Positions 18,571-27,722 of a DNA stretch of 64,000 bases are shown here, in pieces. How positions within the stretch are numbered: the first letter of the stretch is position 1; every line of letters begins with the position of its first letter. This DNA comes from Vibrio amylolyticus. Its GTDB lineage: Bacteria; Pseudomonadota; Gammaproteobacteria; Enterobacterales; Vibrionaceae. The stretch lies in assembly GCF_023145695.1 (NCBI RefSeq), contig NZ_JAJHVV010000017.1:1-64000 (forward strand), read 5' to 3'. Under the pieces are notes generated by a model. It was given only the letters and a program-made list of their open reading frames with translations, made no database searches and was not told the origin of the DNA. A program made the translations under genes and the position numbers.

Positions 18571-18967
18571 GGTTAATCCCATTTTTTGAAAAAAATAAAA
18601 TAGGGGCAAGCCAAAACATCAGTAGAGTCAGTTTATATCCGGTAAAGAAAGCTCCTGGACGTAGAAACTCCGTTACGGAAAAAACTAAAATAAACAAAAT
18701 GATGGTTACCACCAGTTTTAATGCCCATCCGATAAAAATAAAACCAAGTAGTACAGAACCATCAGCATCATCATTAGGGATGAAGGCAAACAGAGCATAT
18801 ATGTAGTTACCTAGAACCGCGATCATTCCGCCTTTAAGAATAAAGCGAGCTGCCTCGTCTCCACACTGCACATATGTTAAGCCCCCGACAATCATCACAA
18901 ACAAAAGCTGAAAGTGGACTACTTTAAAAGCTACTTTCCCTTTTTCGCTTAAATTTGAAATAAACAT
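18563..18967 (-). CDS. atpI: ATP synthase assembly protein AtpI
   Basis: AtpI is a small membrane protein, helpful for c-ring assembly but not a part of the final enzyme. The 134-residue product has four hydrophobic segments, the usual AtpI pattern. ATG at 18967 is chosen over a GTG nine bases upstream because AGG lies about seven to eight bases before it. It heads the operon, and its stop overlaps the atpB start, implying translational coupling. Confidence 0.9.
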   Translation of the reverse strand: MFISNLSEKGKVAFKVVHFQLLFVMIVGGLTYVQCGDEAARFILKGGMIAVLGNYIYALFAFIPNDDADGSVLLGFIFIGWALKLVVTIILFILVFSVTEFLRPGAFFTGYKLTLLMFWLAPILFFSKNGINHG

Positions 18968-19044
18968 CAAAAGCACCTGTTTTAGTATTATTTACTGATC
19001 GAGAACAAAGAAACGTCTCTATCTCAGTAAAAAAAAGCTTCAAA

Positions 19045-19072
19045 AGTATATAGAGACAGGAGTAAAACACAA
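19045..19072 (-). promoter_or_regulatory. Candidate atp operon promoter
   Basis: On the minus strand, TTGTGT (19072-19067) and TATACT (19050-19045) are separated by 16 bases, upstream of atpI. An inverted repeat GTCTCTA/TAGAGAC follows in the leader. This is a weak -35 match, so it is a candidate only. Confidence 0.4.
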
Positions 19073-19116
19073 CTGTTATCCCCTTATCTCCATAAACTTG
19101 AATTCTATTCTGTGAA

Positions 19117-20022
19117 CTAGGAGGTGCTCTGACCTTTAGTTAACAAATGTAAGATTTTGTGTAAGTGGTCTTGGCTCTCAAAATCGATCTGAACCTTGCC
19201 TTTTCCCGACTTACCCAGCGCAACATTCACCTTCGATTCAAACTGTTGTGAAAGTGTTTCTAGTTGCGATTCCGCTTCGCCTGACAAGGCCATTACTGGC
19301 TCTACAGAGCTTTCATCTGACTTAGACTGCAGCTTCTTAACTAACGCTTCAGTCTGACGCACTGTAAGCCTTTTCTTAGCCACTTCGGAAGCAACACTCG
19401 CTTGTTCTTCACCTTCAAGAACCAGAAGCGCACGTGCATGTCCCATTTCTAGCTCTTTACTTGCCACTAAGTTTTTCACGTCCGTTTCAAGCTGATTGAG
19501 GCGCAGTAGATTACTGACCGTCGTACGTGACTTACCGATAACCTCAGCGACCTGTTGGTGCGTTAAAGTAAACTCATCTTGCAGACGCTCTAGTGCTTCC
19601 GCCTCTTCTATCGCGTTAAGGTCTTCACGTTGAATGTTTTCAATTAACGCCATCGCGATTGCCGCGCGATCTTCAACTTTCTTATTCAAACATGGAACAC
19701 GTTTTAATCCGGCTTGTCGAGCCGCACGCCAGCGTCTTTCACCTGCGATGATTTCAAAATGTTCACTATCAACTTGGCGAACCACAATAGGTTGAATAAT
19801 GCCTTGTGACTGAATAGACGCCGCTAGCTCTTCTAGTGCCTCAGGTGCCATGTCTTTACGTGGTTGATAAACACCCGGTCTAAGTTGATTTATATTGAGC
19901 TCTATAAGCTCACCATCAGCAGAGAGAGCTTGGCTGTGAGAAGCTACATGCTGTTTTTCTCGCGCTAACGAACTGGTTGCAAGCAGTGCATCCAGCCCTT
20001 TTCCTAAACCACGTTTAGACAT
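19117..20022 (-). CDS. parB: Chromosome partition protein ParB
   Basis: ParB binds parS sites around the origin, spreads, and with ParA moves the chromosome 1 origin to the pole. In the 301-residue product, the CTP-binding/ParB box II motif GERRWRAARQAG is near residues 95-106. The helix-turn-helix LTHQQVAEVIGKSRTTVSN follows near 155-173, and a C-terminal dimerisation domain follows. It lies 25 bases after parA. No parS site of the GTTTCACGTGAAAC type was seen in this window. Confidence 0.96.
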   Translation of the reverse strand: MSKRGLGKGLDALLATSSLAREKQHVASHSQALSADGELIELNINQLRPGVYQPRKDMAPEALEELAASIQSQGIIQPIVVRQVDSEHFEIIAGERRWRAARQAGLKRVPCLNKKVEDRAAIAMALIENIQREDLNAIEEAEALERLQDEFTLTHQQVAEVIGKSRTTVSNLLRLNQLETDVKNLVASKELEMGHARALLVLEGEEQASVASEVAKKRLTVRQTEALVKKLQSKSDESSVEPVMALSGEAESQLETLSQQFESKVNVALGKSGKGKVQIDFESQDHLHKILHLLTKGQSTS

Positions 20023-20047
20023 AACAGCAGATTCCTTTTAAATATTT

Positions 20048-20821
20048 TTATGCTGGGACTTCATCTCGACGAAGCATCTCACCCGCGAGCGCTAAATACG
20101 CTTTCGCTCCGGCAGAATACTTGTCGTAGTACATTGCAGGCTTGCCGTGACTTGGCGCTTCAGCCAAACGAACATTTCGAGGGATAACCGTACGATAGAC
20201 TTTCGTGCCAAAATGTTTTTTTAATTGATCTGACACTTCATTTGAAAGTCGATTTCTTGGATCGTACATGGTTCGCAGCAACCCTTCGATCTTAAGGTTC
20301 TCATTCACTACCGCTGCAAGCTTACTAATGGTATCCATCAGTGCAGTCAGCCCTTCCAGAGCAAAATACTCACACTGCATAGGAACAAGCACAGAATCTG
20401 CTGCTGCCATAGCGTTGATTGTAAGAAGGTTTAGGGATGGTGGGCAATCGATAAAGATGAAATCATAGTTATCACGAACCGAAGCCAGTGCATTTTTCAA
20501 GCGAACTTCGCGTGCAAACACTTCCATGAGCTTAATTTCAGCGGCGGTGACATCACCATTTGCAGCAATCAAGTCATAGTGCCCAGATGTTTTTTTACAG
20601 ACGACTTCATCAAAAGGAACATCTTCGACTAATAATTCATAAGCTGTGGCATCGACCTGATACTTGTCCACTCCACTTGCCATCGTAGCATTACCTTGAG
20701 GATCAAGATCGATAACGAGCACTTTTCGCTTAGTGGCGGCCATAGACGCTGCTAAGTTAATGCACGTTGTTGTTTTTCCTACGCCACCCTTTTGGTTGGC
20801 TATTGCTACAATTTTACCCAC
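20048..20821 (-). CDS. parA: Chromosome partition ATPase ParA
   Basis: ParA is a deviant Walker ATPase that drives origin segregation with ParB. The 257-residue product has KGGVGKTTT at residues 11-19, the Walker A' motif DLDPQGNAT, and FIDCPPSLN. The lack of an N-terminal DNA-binding extension marks the chromosomal type Ib-like Soj family. It is 14 bases after rsmG, in the classical gidAB-parAB arrangement near oriC. Confidence 0.97.
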   Translation of the reverse strand: MGKIVAIANQKGGVGKTTTCINLAASMAATKRKVLVIDLDPQGNATMASGVDKYQVDATAYELLVEDVPFDEVVCKKTSGHYDLIAANGDVTAAEIKLMEVFAREVRLKNALASVRDNYDFIFIDCPPSLNLLTINAMAAADSVLVPMQCEYFALEGLTALMDTISKLAAVVNENLKIEGLLRTMYDPRNRLSNEVSDQLKKHFGTKVYRTVIPRNVRLAEAPSHGKPAMYYDKYSAGAKAYLALAGEMLRRDEVPA

Positions 20822-20835
20822 GATCTGCCTCGCTG

Positions 20836-21468
20836 TTATCCCTTGCGGGATAAGATTACAAGATGACGCTCACCTTCTAATTCAGGAACGTTCAAAGATT
20901 TGACACAGTTCACAGAACACCATTCTGGTAACTGCTCAACTTCATCTTTCTGTAATTGGCCCTTAAGTGCTAAGAAAACGCCAGTATCTGATTTTGGTAA
21001 ATGATGACACCACTCTACCATATCGGACATTGAAGCAAATGCACGGCTAAGAACACCATCAAATTTTTCTTCTGGCTGGAACTCTTCAACTCGACTTTGG
21101 ATCGCTGTCACATTTTTAATCCCAAGCTCATGCAAAGCCTGCTTAATAAATCGAATTCGCTTACCTAAGCTATCAAGTAAGTAAAACTCTTTTTCAGGAT
21201 TCATGATCGCAAGTGGAACACCCGGCAAACCAGGACCAGTCCCCACGTCTATAAATCTCGCTCCTTCTAAGTGTTCACTGACAACGATGCTATCAAGTAT
21301 ATGCTTGACGATCATTTCAGAAGGATGACGAACCGACGTTAAATTGTAGGCCTTGTTCCATTTGTGCAGCATTTCAACATAACCGACCAATTGATCAGCC
21401 TGAGTTGCAGAAACTTGTATATCAGTTTGATTAACCAGTAAGTCCAGCTGTTGTTTTAAATCGCTCAT
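20836..21468 (-). CDS. rsmG: 16S rRNA m7G527 methyltransferase
   Basis: RsmG (GidB) methylates G527 of 16S rRNA; loss gives low-level streptomycin resistance in other bacteria. The 210-residue product has the SAM-binding motif DVGTGPGLPGVPLAI near residues 75-90 and NLTSVRHPSEM upstream. The start codon shares one base with the stop of mnmG, so translation is probably coupled. Confidence 0.96.
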   Translation of the reverse strand: MSDLKQQLDLLVNQTDIQVSATQADQLVGYVEMLHKWNKAYNLTSVRHPSEMIVKHILDSIVVSEHLEGARFIDVGTGPGLPGVPLAIMNPEKEFYLLDSLGKRIRFIKQALHELGIKNVTAIQSRVEEFQPEEKFDGVLSRAFASMSDMVEWCHHLPKSDTGVFLALKGQLQKDEVEQLPEWCSVNCVKSLNVPELEGERHLVILSRKG

Positions 21469-23363
21469 TAAGATTCAGTGCCTTTCTTCAATAAACCTTT
21501 TTTCTTTAGGTATACCAATAAAATAGAGATCGCAGCAGGTGTAATACCTGAAATACGAGAAGCAATACCTAACGTTTCAGGCTTTGCATTTGAAAGCTTC
21601 AGTATGACTTCATTAGATAAGCCTGAAATTTCACTGTAATCAAAATCGGCTGGAATTTTAGTGTGCTCATGGCGAAGTGATTTTTCGATCTCATCTTGTT
21701 GGCGCTGGATGTAGCCTTCGTACTTCACTTGGATCTCCACTTGCTCCGCCGCTTGTTGATCATCAAGCGCAGGGGAGAAATGATCCAATTGAGTTAACTG
21801 TGTATAAGTGATCTCAGGTCGACGCAGTAGATCTTCACCACTTGCTTCTCTTGAAATCGGACTCTTCAATAACTCGTTCAGAGCGTCTACACCTTCAGAC
21901 TTAGGGTTGACCCATTGATCTTTTAAGCGTTGACGTTCTTTCTCAATATTTTCTACTTTCTGATTAAATCGAGACCAACGCTCATCATCAACCAAACCAA
22001 ACTCACGCGCTTTTTCAGTTAGGCGTAGGTCTGCGTTGTCTTCACGAAGCAATAAGCGATATTCCGCACGAGAAGTGAACATACGATAAGGTTCACTTGT
22101 CCCCATGGTTGAGAGATCATCGATTAATACACCCATGTAGGCTTGATCACGACGAGGGCTCCAGCCTTCTTTGTCTTGACTGTAAAGACTGGCATTCAAT
22201 CCGGCCATTAAGCCTTGAGCCGCCGCTTCTTCATAACCTGTTGTGCCGTTAATTTGTCCAGCAAAGAACAAGCCTGAAATAAACTTGTTTTCGTAAGTTT
22301 GTTTTAGATCTCTAGGGTCAAAGAAATCGTATTCAATCGCGTAGCCTGGACGAATAATATGAGCATTTTCAAATCCTTTCATTGATCGGGCGATCTGAAT
22401 TTGCACATCAAATGGTAAGCTGGTGGAAATACCATTTGGATAAAGTTCGTGGGTGGTTAACCCTTCTGGCTCAATAAATATTTGGTGACTATCTTTGTCG
22501 GCAAAGCGCATCACTTTATCTTCGATGGAAGGACAGTAACGGGGTCCAACACCTTCAATCACACCAGAGTACAATGGGCTTCGATCGAGGTTAGCTCGAA
22601 TAATATCGTGTGTTTTTTCATTGGTATGAGTGATATAACACGGAATCTGAGTTGGCTGTTGACTACGGTTTCCCATGAATGAAAAAACAGGGGTTGGATT
22701 ATCACCGTGTTGTGCTTCAAGTGCTGAGAAATCGATACTACGAGCATCAATTCTTGGTGGCGTGCCCGTTTTCAGACGATCGACACGTAATGGAAGCGCT
22801 CTTAGGCGCTCTGCTAGTGCTATCGATGGAGGATCGCCTGCACGGCCTCCTGAGAAGCTTTCCATTCCTATGTGAAGCTTTCCACCAAGAAAGGTACCAA
22901 CCGTTAGCACAACGGATTTAGCATGGAATTTAAGCCCCATTTGAGTCACAACCCCAATCGCTTGATCATTTTCAACGATAAGATCATCTACAGATTGCTG
23001 AAACAACGTTAAATTGGGTGTGTTTTCCAATGCTTGGCGAACGTAGCCTTTGTAAAGCAATCGATCAGCTTGAGCACGTGTTGCTCGAACTGCTGGGCCT
23101 TTAGATGCATTCAGTGTTCTAAATTGAATACCTGAATGATCAATTGCTTGAGCCATTAATCCACCCATAGCATCAACTTCTTTAACCAGATGACCTTTGC
23201 CGATCCCACCAATCGCGGGGTTGCAAGACATTGCGCCTAAGGTATCAATGTTATGTGTCAGTAATAGTGTATTTTGGCCAGTACGTGCAGCGGCGAGAGC
23301 GGCTTCTGTTCCAGCGTGACCACCACCAACAACGATGACATCAAATTTTTCGTGATAAAGCAT
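21468..23363 (-). CDS. mnmG: tRNA uridine-5-carboxymethylaminomethyl modification enzyme MnmG
   Basis: MnmG (GidA) works with MnmE to modify wobble U34 of several tRNAs, using FAD, tetrahydrofolate and glycine. The 631-residue product has the FAD-binding VVGGGHAGTEAALAAARTG at residues 11-29, the CNPAIGGIGKGHLVKE motif near 47-62, and a C-terminal MnmE/tRNA-binding helical region. Length equals the family norm. Its promoter region borders oriC, so its leftward transcription starts at the edge of the origin. Confidence 0.97.
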   Translation of the reverse strand: MLYHEKFDVIVVGGGHAGTEAALAAARTGQNTLLLTHNIDTLGAMSCNPAIGGIGKGHLVKEVDAMGGLMAQAIDHSGIQFRTLNASKGPAVRATRAQADRLLYKGYVRQALENTPNLTLFQQSVDDLIVENDQAIGVVTQMGLKFHAKSVVLTVGTFLGGKLHIGMESFSGGRAGDPPSIALAERLRALPLRVDRLKTGTPPRIDARSIDFSALEAQHGDNPTPVFSFMGNRSQQPTQIPCYITHTNEKTHDIIRANLDRSPLYSGVIEGVGPRYCPSIEDKVMRFADKDSHQIFIEPEGLTTHELYPNGISTSLPFDVQIQIARSMKGFENAHIIRPGYAIEYDFFDPRDLKQTYENKFISGLFFAGQINGTTGYEEAAAQGLMAGLNASLYSQDKEGWSPRRDQAYMGVLIDDLSTMGTSEPYRMFTSRAEYRLLLREDNADLRLTEKAREFGLVDDERWSRFNQKVENIEKERQRLKDQWVNPKSEGVDALNELLKSPISREASGEDLLRRPEITYTQLTQLDHFSPALDDQQAAEQVEIQVKYEGYIQRQQDEIEKSLRHEHTKIPADFDYSEISGLSNEVILKLSNAKPETLGIASRISGITPAAISILLVYLKKKGLLKKGTES

Positions 23364-23389
23364 GATTAAACCTTAAGTGATCAAACGAA

Positions 23390-23800
23390 ATTATGGATAG
23401 ATAAAAGAGCGACATTCTACCTTTTTTCATAGCTTGAGAAAATGAAATTATTGATCTTTCAAATTTCATCGATCCCTTAATATATATAAGATCTATTTAG
23501 AGATCTTTTATTAGATCTATTATTAAGGAAGCCATTTTCTGTGGATAAGTGGAAAATGATCAACAAGATCATGTGTTTTTATTAGATCATTTGCTGTGAT
23601 CTAGCTTGGATCAAGCAGAGGATTAGCTGGGATCAAAATGGACACTTATACACAGGGGGAGGGTGGACCTAAAGTTATACCTTGGATAACTATAGGATCA
23701 ACACTGAATATCTACTAGTTTACCCACAGGCTAACTGCTGATTTTTTGTTCAAACAGTATATTTATTTTAGCTAAAGTTATTCACTGCGAGATAAAAAGC
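23390..23800. other. oriC: Chromosome 1 replication origin, oriC
   Basis: This gene-free stretch between mnmG and mioC has 12 GATC sites between 23453 and 23699. Next to mnmG are three A/T-rich 13-mer-like repeats starting GATCTATTTAG, GATCTTTTATT and GATCTATTATT (23490-23526), the likely unwinding element. DnaA boxes then follow in the E. coli order: TGTGGATAA (23540-23548, R1), TTATACACA (23646-23654, R2), CTTGGATAA (23681-23689, R3-like) and TTACCCACA (23720-23728, R4-like). In V. cholerae oriC1 is also between gidA and mioC. Dense GATC implies Dam/SeqA control. Confidence 0.95.
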
Positions 23801-23828
23801 AAAAAAAAGTGGCCATAAAGGCCACTTT
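23800..23828 (-). terminator. Terminator after mioC, at the oriC boundary
   Basis: Perfect 9-bp stem AAAGTGGCC / GGCCACTTT with loop ATAAA. In the leftward direction it is followed by T8. It lies 19 bases after the mioC stop and should end mioC transcription before oriC. Confidence 0.9.
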
Positions 23829-23846
23829 CATATCAATTCTGTTCTA

Positions 23847-24284
23847 TTAAGAGAGGAGACTTTGGTGTTTAGATAGCCAAATATCGACCTCATCTTCAGG
23901 AACAGGGGTATTGATTACGTCGATAAATAGACAATCACAAACACGTGCTCCACCAATATCGGCTAACAGATTATCGGCATGTTTACCGGCAGCGCAAAAT
24001 GTATCGTAACTCGAATCTCCGATCGCAATAACCGCAAACTTGACCTCACTCATTCTTGGCGGGGTCGATTGAATGGCTTGGATAAAAGGCACTATGTTAT
24101 CTGGGTAATCACCTGCACCATGAGTTGAAGTGACGACTAACCATGTTCCAGAAGCTGGGATTTCGTCAATATTAGGTTGGTTATGCACCATCGCTTCGAT
24201 ACCAGCATCGCTAAGCTGTTCGAAAATATGGTCACCCACATACTCTGTACCACCTAGCGTACTGCCAGTGATGATATGAATCAT
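23847..24284 (-). CDS. mioC: Flavodoxin-like protein MioC
   Basis: MioC is a small FMN flavodoxin; in E. coli it is needed for biotin synthase activity in vitro. The 145-residue product has the phosphate loop TGSTLGGTEYVGDH near residues 6-19, and the FMN-contact segments STHGAGDYPDN and GDSSYDTFC. It is the first gene on this side of oriC and follows mnmE by 36 bases, probably in one transcript with it. Confidence 0.94.
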   Translation of the reverse strand: MIHIITGSTLGGTEYVGDHIFEQLSDAGIEAMVHNQPNIDEIPASGTWLVVTSTHGAGDYPDNIVPFIQAIQSTPPRMSEVKFAVIAIGDSSYDTFCAAGKHADNLLADIGGARVCDCLFIDVINTPVPEDEVDIWLSKHQSLLS

Positions 24285-24320
24285 AAACTCTATTCCTTGT
24301 TTAACTCGTTAAGTTATCCG

Positions 24321-25682
24321 CTATTTACCAATACAAAATGATGAGAAAATTTGCCCAAGCAAATCGTCTGAACTGAACTCGCCTGTGATCTCATTGAGGT
24401 GCTGCTGAGTAATACGGAGCTCTTCTGCTAAGATTTCTCCTGCCATATACCCTTCTAATTGTTGCTGGCCGATATCAAGATGCTGAGCGGCACGATCAAG
24501 GGCATCTAAATGGCGTCTACGAGCCATAAAGCCGCCTTCATGACCGCCAGTAAAGCCCATGCACTCTTTTAGGTGTGTGCGTAATGCATCGACACCTTGA
24601 CCTGTTTTTGCGGAAAGGCGGATCAAGGTCGGCGAGTTCACGTGGCAAATACCAAGATCTTCACTGGTTTGATCGGCTTTATTTCTTATCACGGTCATGC
24701 CGATATTATTGGGTAAACGATCAACAAAATCGGGCCAAATTTCCTTCGGATCGGTCGCATCTGTTGTGGTGCCATCGACCATAAAGAGTACACGATCAGC
24801 TTGTTCGATCTCTTCCCAAGCGCGTTCAATACCAATTTTCTCTACTTCATCTGATGCATCACGAAGACCTGCTGTATCAATAATATGCAGTGGCATGCCT
24901 TCTATATGGATATGTTCGCGTAAAACATCGCGAGTTGTGCCCGCAATATCAGTCACAATGGCTGACTCTTTTCCAGATAAGGCATTTAGTAGACTCGATT
25001 TCCCGGCGTTTGGTCGTCCTGCTATAACGACTTTCATGCCTTCACGCATGATTGCGCCTTGATTCGCTTCTTTACGCACTGCGGCCAGATTATCGATAAT
25101 GACCTGTAGTGCGTTCGCTACTTTACCATCGGCTAAAAAATCGATTTCCTCTTCAGGGAAATCAATCGCGGCTTCGACATAGATTCTTAAGTGAATGAGT
25201 GAATCGACGAGAGTATGAATTCGATTGGAAAACTCGCCTTGCAAAGATTGAAGTGCTGACTTTGCCGCTTCTTCTGAACTTGCATCAATAAGGTCAGCAA
25301 TGGCTTCAGCTTGAGTTAGGTCCATCTTGTCATTCAAGAAGGCTCGCTCTGAAAACTCACCAGGCTGTGCTGCACGTACACCAGTAATGGTAAGAATACG
25401 TTTAATCAGCATGTCCATAACGACAGGACCGCCATGCCCTTGTAGCTCTAGAACATCCTCACCAGTGAAGGAGTGAGGGTTTGGGAAAAACAGAGCAATA
25501 CCTTGATCGAGTTCTACGCCATTTTCAGCTTTGAATGCGAGATACTCTGCATAGCGAGGCTTTAGCACCTTACCTGTTACTTCCAGAGCAACTTGTGTTG
25601 CTAGTGGGCCCGACACTCGAATAATACCAACACCACCACGTCCTGGGGCTGTTGCTTGGGCGACAATCGTATCTGTAGTCAT
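24321..25682 (-). CDS. mnmE: tRNA modification GTPase MnmE
   Basis: MnmE (TrmE) is the GTPase partner of MnmG. In the 453-residue product, the N-terminal tetrahydrofolate-binding domain starts with TIVAQATAPGRGGVGIIRVS. The G domain has GRPNAGKS (222-229) and the switch DIAGTTRD. The conserved C-terminal CIGK (450-453) with its catalytic cysteine is intact. It lies downstream of yidC, behind a terminator, as in the general gammaproteobacterial rpmH-to-mnmE order. Confidence 0.97.
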   Translation of the reverse strand: MTTDTIVAQATAPGRGGVGIIRVSGPLATQVALEVTGKVLKPRYAEYLAFKAENGVELDQGIALFFPNPHSFTGEDVLELQGHGGPVVMDMLIKRILTITGVRAAQPGEFSERAFLNDKMDLTQAEAIADLIDASSEEAAKSALQSLQGEFSNRIHTLVDSLIHLRIYVEAAIDFPEEEIDFLADGKVANALQVIIDNLAAVRKEANQGAIMREGMKVVIAGRPNAGKSSLLNALSGKESAIVTDIAGTTRDVLREHIHIEGMPLHIIDTAGLRDASDEVEKIGIERAWEEIEQADRVLFMVDGTTTDATDPKEIWPDFVDRLPNNIGMTVIRNKADQTSEDLGICHVNSPTLIRLSAKTGQGVDALRTHLKECMGFTGGHEGGFMARRRHLDALDRAAQHLDIGQQQLEGYMAGEILAEELRITQQHLNEITGEFSSDDLLGQIFSSFCIGK

Positions 25683-25795
25683 AGTTTTGCCATTTCAATA
25701 GTGGTTAACACCATTGATTTTAAGATAGTGGATTTGCACCATAATAATCATTGGTGCGATTCGTTATTAACGCAATTGTAATCAGCGAAAAACAA

Positions 25796-25819
25796 AAAGG
25801 CGACCTTTTGGCCGCCTTT
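25796..25819 (-). terminator. Terminator after yidC
   Basis: A hairpin of ten positions (one mismatch) with loop TTTT: AAAGGCGACC / GGCCGCCTTT. It lies 21 bases after the yidC stop. Confidence 0.78.
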
Positions 25820-25839
25820 CTTACTTTATTTATTCAGTC

Positions 25840-27462
25840 TTACTTAGAGTGTAAGCCTTTCTTTTCTAGTGCTCGATAAATCAACGTTTGCTGAATCAGC
25901 GTTACGATGTTTGATACAAGCCAGTAAAGAACCAAACCTGATGGGAAGAACAGGAAGAAGAAGGTAAACATAACCGGCATAAAGGTCATGATCTTCTGCT
26001 GCATTGGATCCGTTACAGTCGTTGGGCTCATCTTCTGAATTAGGAACATTGATGCACCCATCAGCAGTGGCAAGATGTAGTATGGGTCTTGCGCTGAAAG
26101 GTCATTGATCCAAAGGAAGAACGGTGAGTGACGAAGCTCAACCGATTCCATCAGTGTCCAGTAAAGAGCAATGAAGATAGGCATCTGTAGGAAGATTGGT
26201 AAACAGCCACCGAGTGGGTTTACTTTCTCTTTCTTATACAGTTCCATCATTTCTTGGCTCATACGCTGGCGGTCATCACCGATGCGCTCACGCATTGCTG
26301 TCAGCTTAGGCTGAAGCATGCGCATTTTCGCCATTGAGGTGTATTGTGCTTTTGTTAGCGGGTACATTGCACCACGAACAATAAACGTCAGAACGATGAT
26401 GGCTAGACCCCAGTTCACAACAAAACCTTGAATGAACGAAAGAAGCGTGTGCAGTGGTTTAGCAATAAACCATAACCAACCGTAATCCACTACAAGGTCA
26501 AGACTTGGCGCTGTTTCAGCCATCTCTGTTTGTAGTTTAGGACCAACCCAAAGCGTGCTCTCAAATTGAGTCGACTCGCCGGTTGCGATGGTTTTGTTTG
26601 GCATACGAACGCCAATATCAGCTAGGTTGCCAATAACACGAGTATACAGGCTAGTACCTGGTTCGTTGCGTGGAATCCAAGCTGTCGCAAAGTAGTGCTG
26701 GATCATCGCTGCCCAACCTTGACCATTTGGAAGGTTGATTGACAAATTACGATCTTGCATATCACCGAAGCTGTACTTCTTGTAGCGAGTATCTTCTGTT
26801 GAGTAAGCACCGCCACGGTAAGTTGGCATAGTTAAGCTGCCCCCTTTATCAAGTACCGTTTGGCGTAGGTGAGCATACATACCAACTGTCGCGTTATTGC
26901 CAGAGTTGTTAGCAATATCGAACGTTACGTCGATTGCATAGCTATCGCGCTTAAGAATGAATGTTTTTACGTAATCAATGCCATTCGCTTGGAATGTCAT
27001 TGGAATGCGCAGTTCGTCTTGGCCATCTTCAAGCGTGAAGCTGTCTGCTGAAACCTGGTAAGTTGGACGATTAGTGCTGCTTAAGTCGATACCTTGAGGA
27101 CCAACTAGACCACTTTGAGCGATAAATTGATGCGCTTGAGTATTTTGAAGCAGAACGAATGATTCGTCAGAGCCGAACTCTTCATCGTACTGATTTAAAT
27201 CTGCAGTAAGAACATCACCACCAACAGTGTCAATTGTCAGAGTTAGGACGTCAGTAGTCACTGTGATTGTTTGCGCGGACGCAGACGATTGACCTGGAGC
27301 AGGATCGAGATCATCAGCAAAAGATGGTGCTGGCAGTGAGCCACTAGATTGTGCCTGTTCAATTGCTTGAGGAGCTGGATTCTTTGCTACATTCCATTGC
27401 TGGTAAAGTAGGAAAGAGACCAAAGCCAAAGCAATTAGCAGGATATTACGTTGAGAATCCAT
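25840..27462 (-). CDS. yidC: Membrane protein insertase YidC
   Basis: YidC inserts proteins into the inner membrane, alone or with SecYEG, including Fo c and a subunits. In the 540-residue product, an N-terminal membrane anchor (about residues 5-22) precedes a large periplasmic domain, and a five-helix core starts near residue 345. The hydrophilic-groove arginine region (IVLTFIVRGAMYPLT) and the PLGGCLPIFLQMPIFIALY segment are clear. Length is near E. coli (548). It lies two bases after yidD. Confidence 0.97.
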   Translation of the reverse strand: MDSQRNILLIALALVSFLLYQQWNVAKNPAPQAIEQAQSSGSLPAPSFADDLDPAPGQSSASAQTITVTTDVLTLTIDTVGGDVLTADLNQYDEEFGSDESFVLLQNTQAHQFIAQSGLVGPQGIDLSSTNRPTYQVSADSFTLEDGQDELRIPMTFQANGIDYVKTFILKRDSYAIDVTFDIANNSGNNATVGMYAHLRQTVLDKGGSLTMPTYRGGAYSTEDTRYKKYSFGDMQDRNLSINLPNGQGWAAMIQHYFATAWIPRNEPGTSLYTRVIGNLADIGVRMPNKTIATGESTQFESTLWVGPKLQTEMAETAPSLDLVVDYGWLWFIAKPLHTLLSFIQGFVVNWGLAIIVLTFIVRGAMYPLTKAQYTSMAKMRMLQPKLTAMRERIGDDRQRMSQEMMELYKKEKVNPLGGCLPIFLQMPIFIALYWTLMESVELRHSPFFLWINDLSAQDPYYILPLLMGASMFLIQKMSPTTVTDPMQQKIMTFMPVMFTFFFLFFPSGLVLYWLVSNIVTLIQQTLIYRALEKKGLHSK

Positions 27463-27464
27463 CG

Positions 27465-27722
27465 TTATTTATCTCTGTCTTGTTTTTGGACTGGTGGAAC
27501 GGGGTCAAAACCCCCTTCGTTCAAAGGGTGGCATTTTAATAGACGTTTGCCTGATAACCAAGACCCTTTTACAAAACCGTGAGCTTTCAACGCTTCTATC
27601 GCATACAGCGAACAGGTTGGAGTAAATCGGCAGCGGGGACCAATCATTGGACTGATAATCCATCTATACAGATAGACGAGACCAATAGTTAACCACGCGA
27701 AGGGCGAGACAGGCGAAGCCAT
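27465..27722 (-). CDS. yidD: Membrane protein insertion efficiency factor YidD
   Basis: YidD is a small membrane-associated protein that helps YidC-dependent insertion. The 85-residue product has the family signature GPRCRFTPTCSLYAIEAL (three cysteines counting the later KCHP). The start MASPVSP aligns with E. coli MAPPLSP, so the 34-base overlap with the end of rnpA is real, as in E. coli. Confidence 0.94.
   Translation of the reverse strand: MASPVSPFAWLTIGLVYLYRWIISPMIGPRCRFTPTCSLYAIEALKAHGFVKGSWLSGKRLLKCHPLNEGGFDPVPPVQKQDRDK

Noticed and set aside
19117..20821. parS sites expected near parAB
   Set aside because: I looked for GTTTCACGTGAAAC-like palindromes in the window and saw none. Near matches such as CTTCACGTGACG in glyQ are not parS. 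V. cholerae parS sites lie tens of kilobases from oriC, so absence is not surprising.
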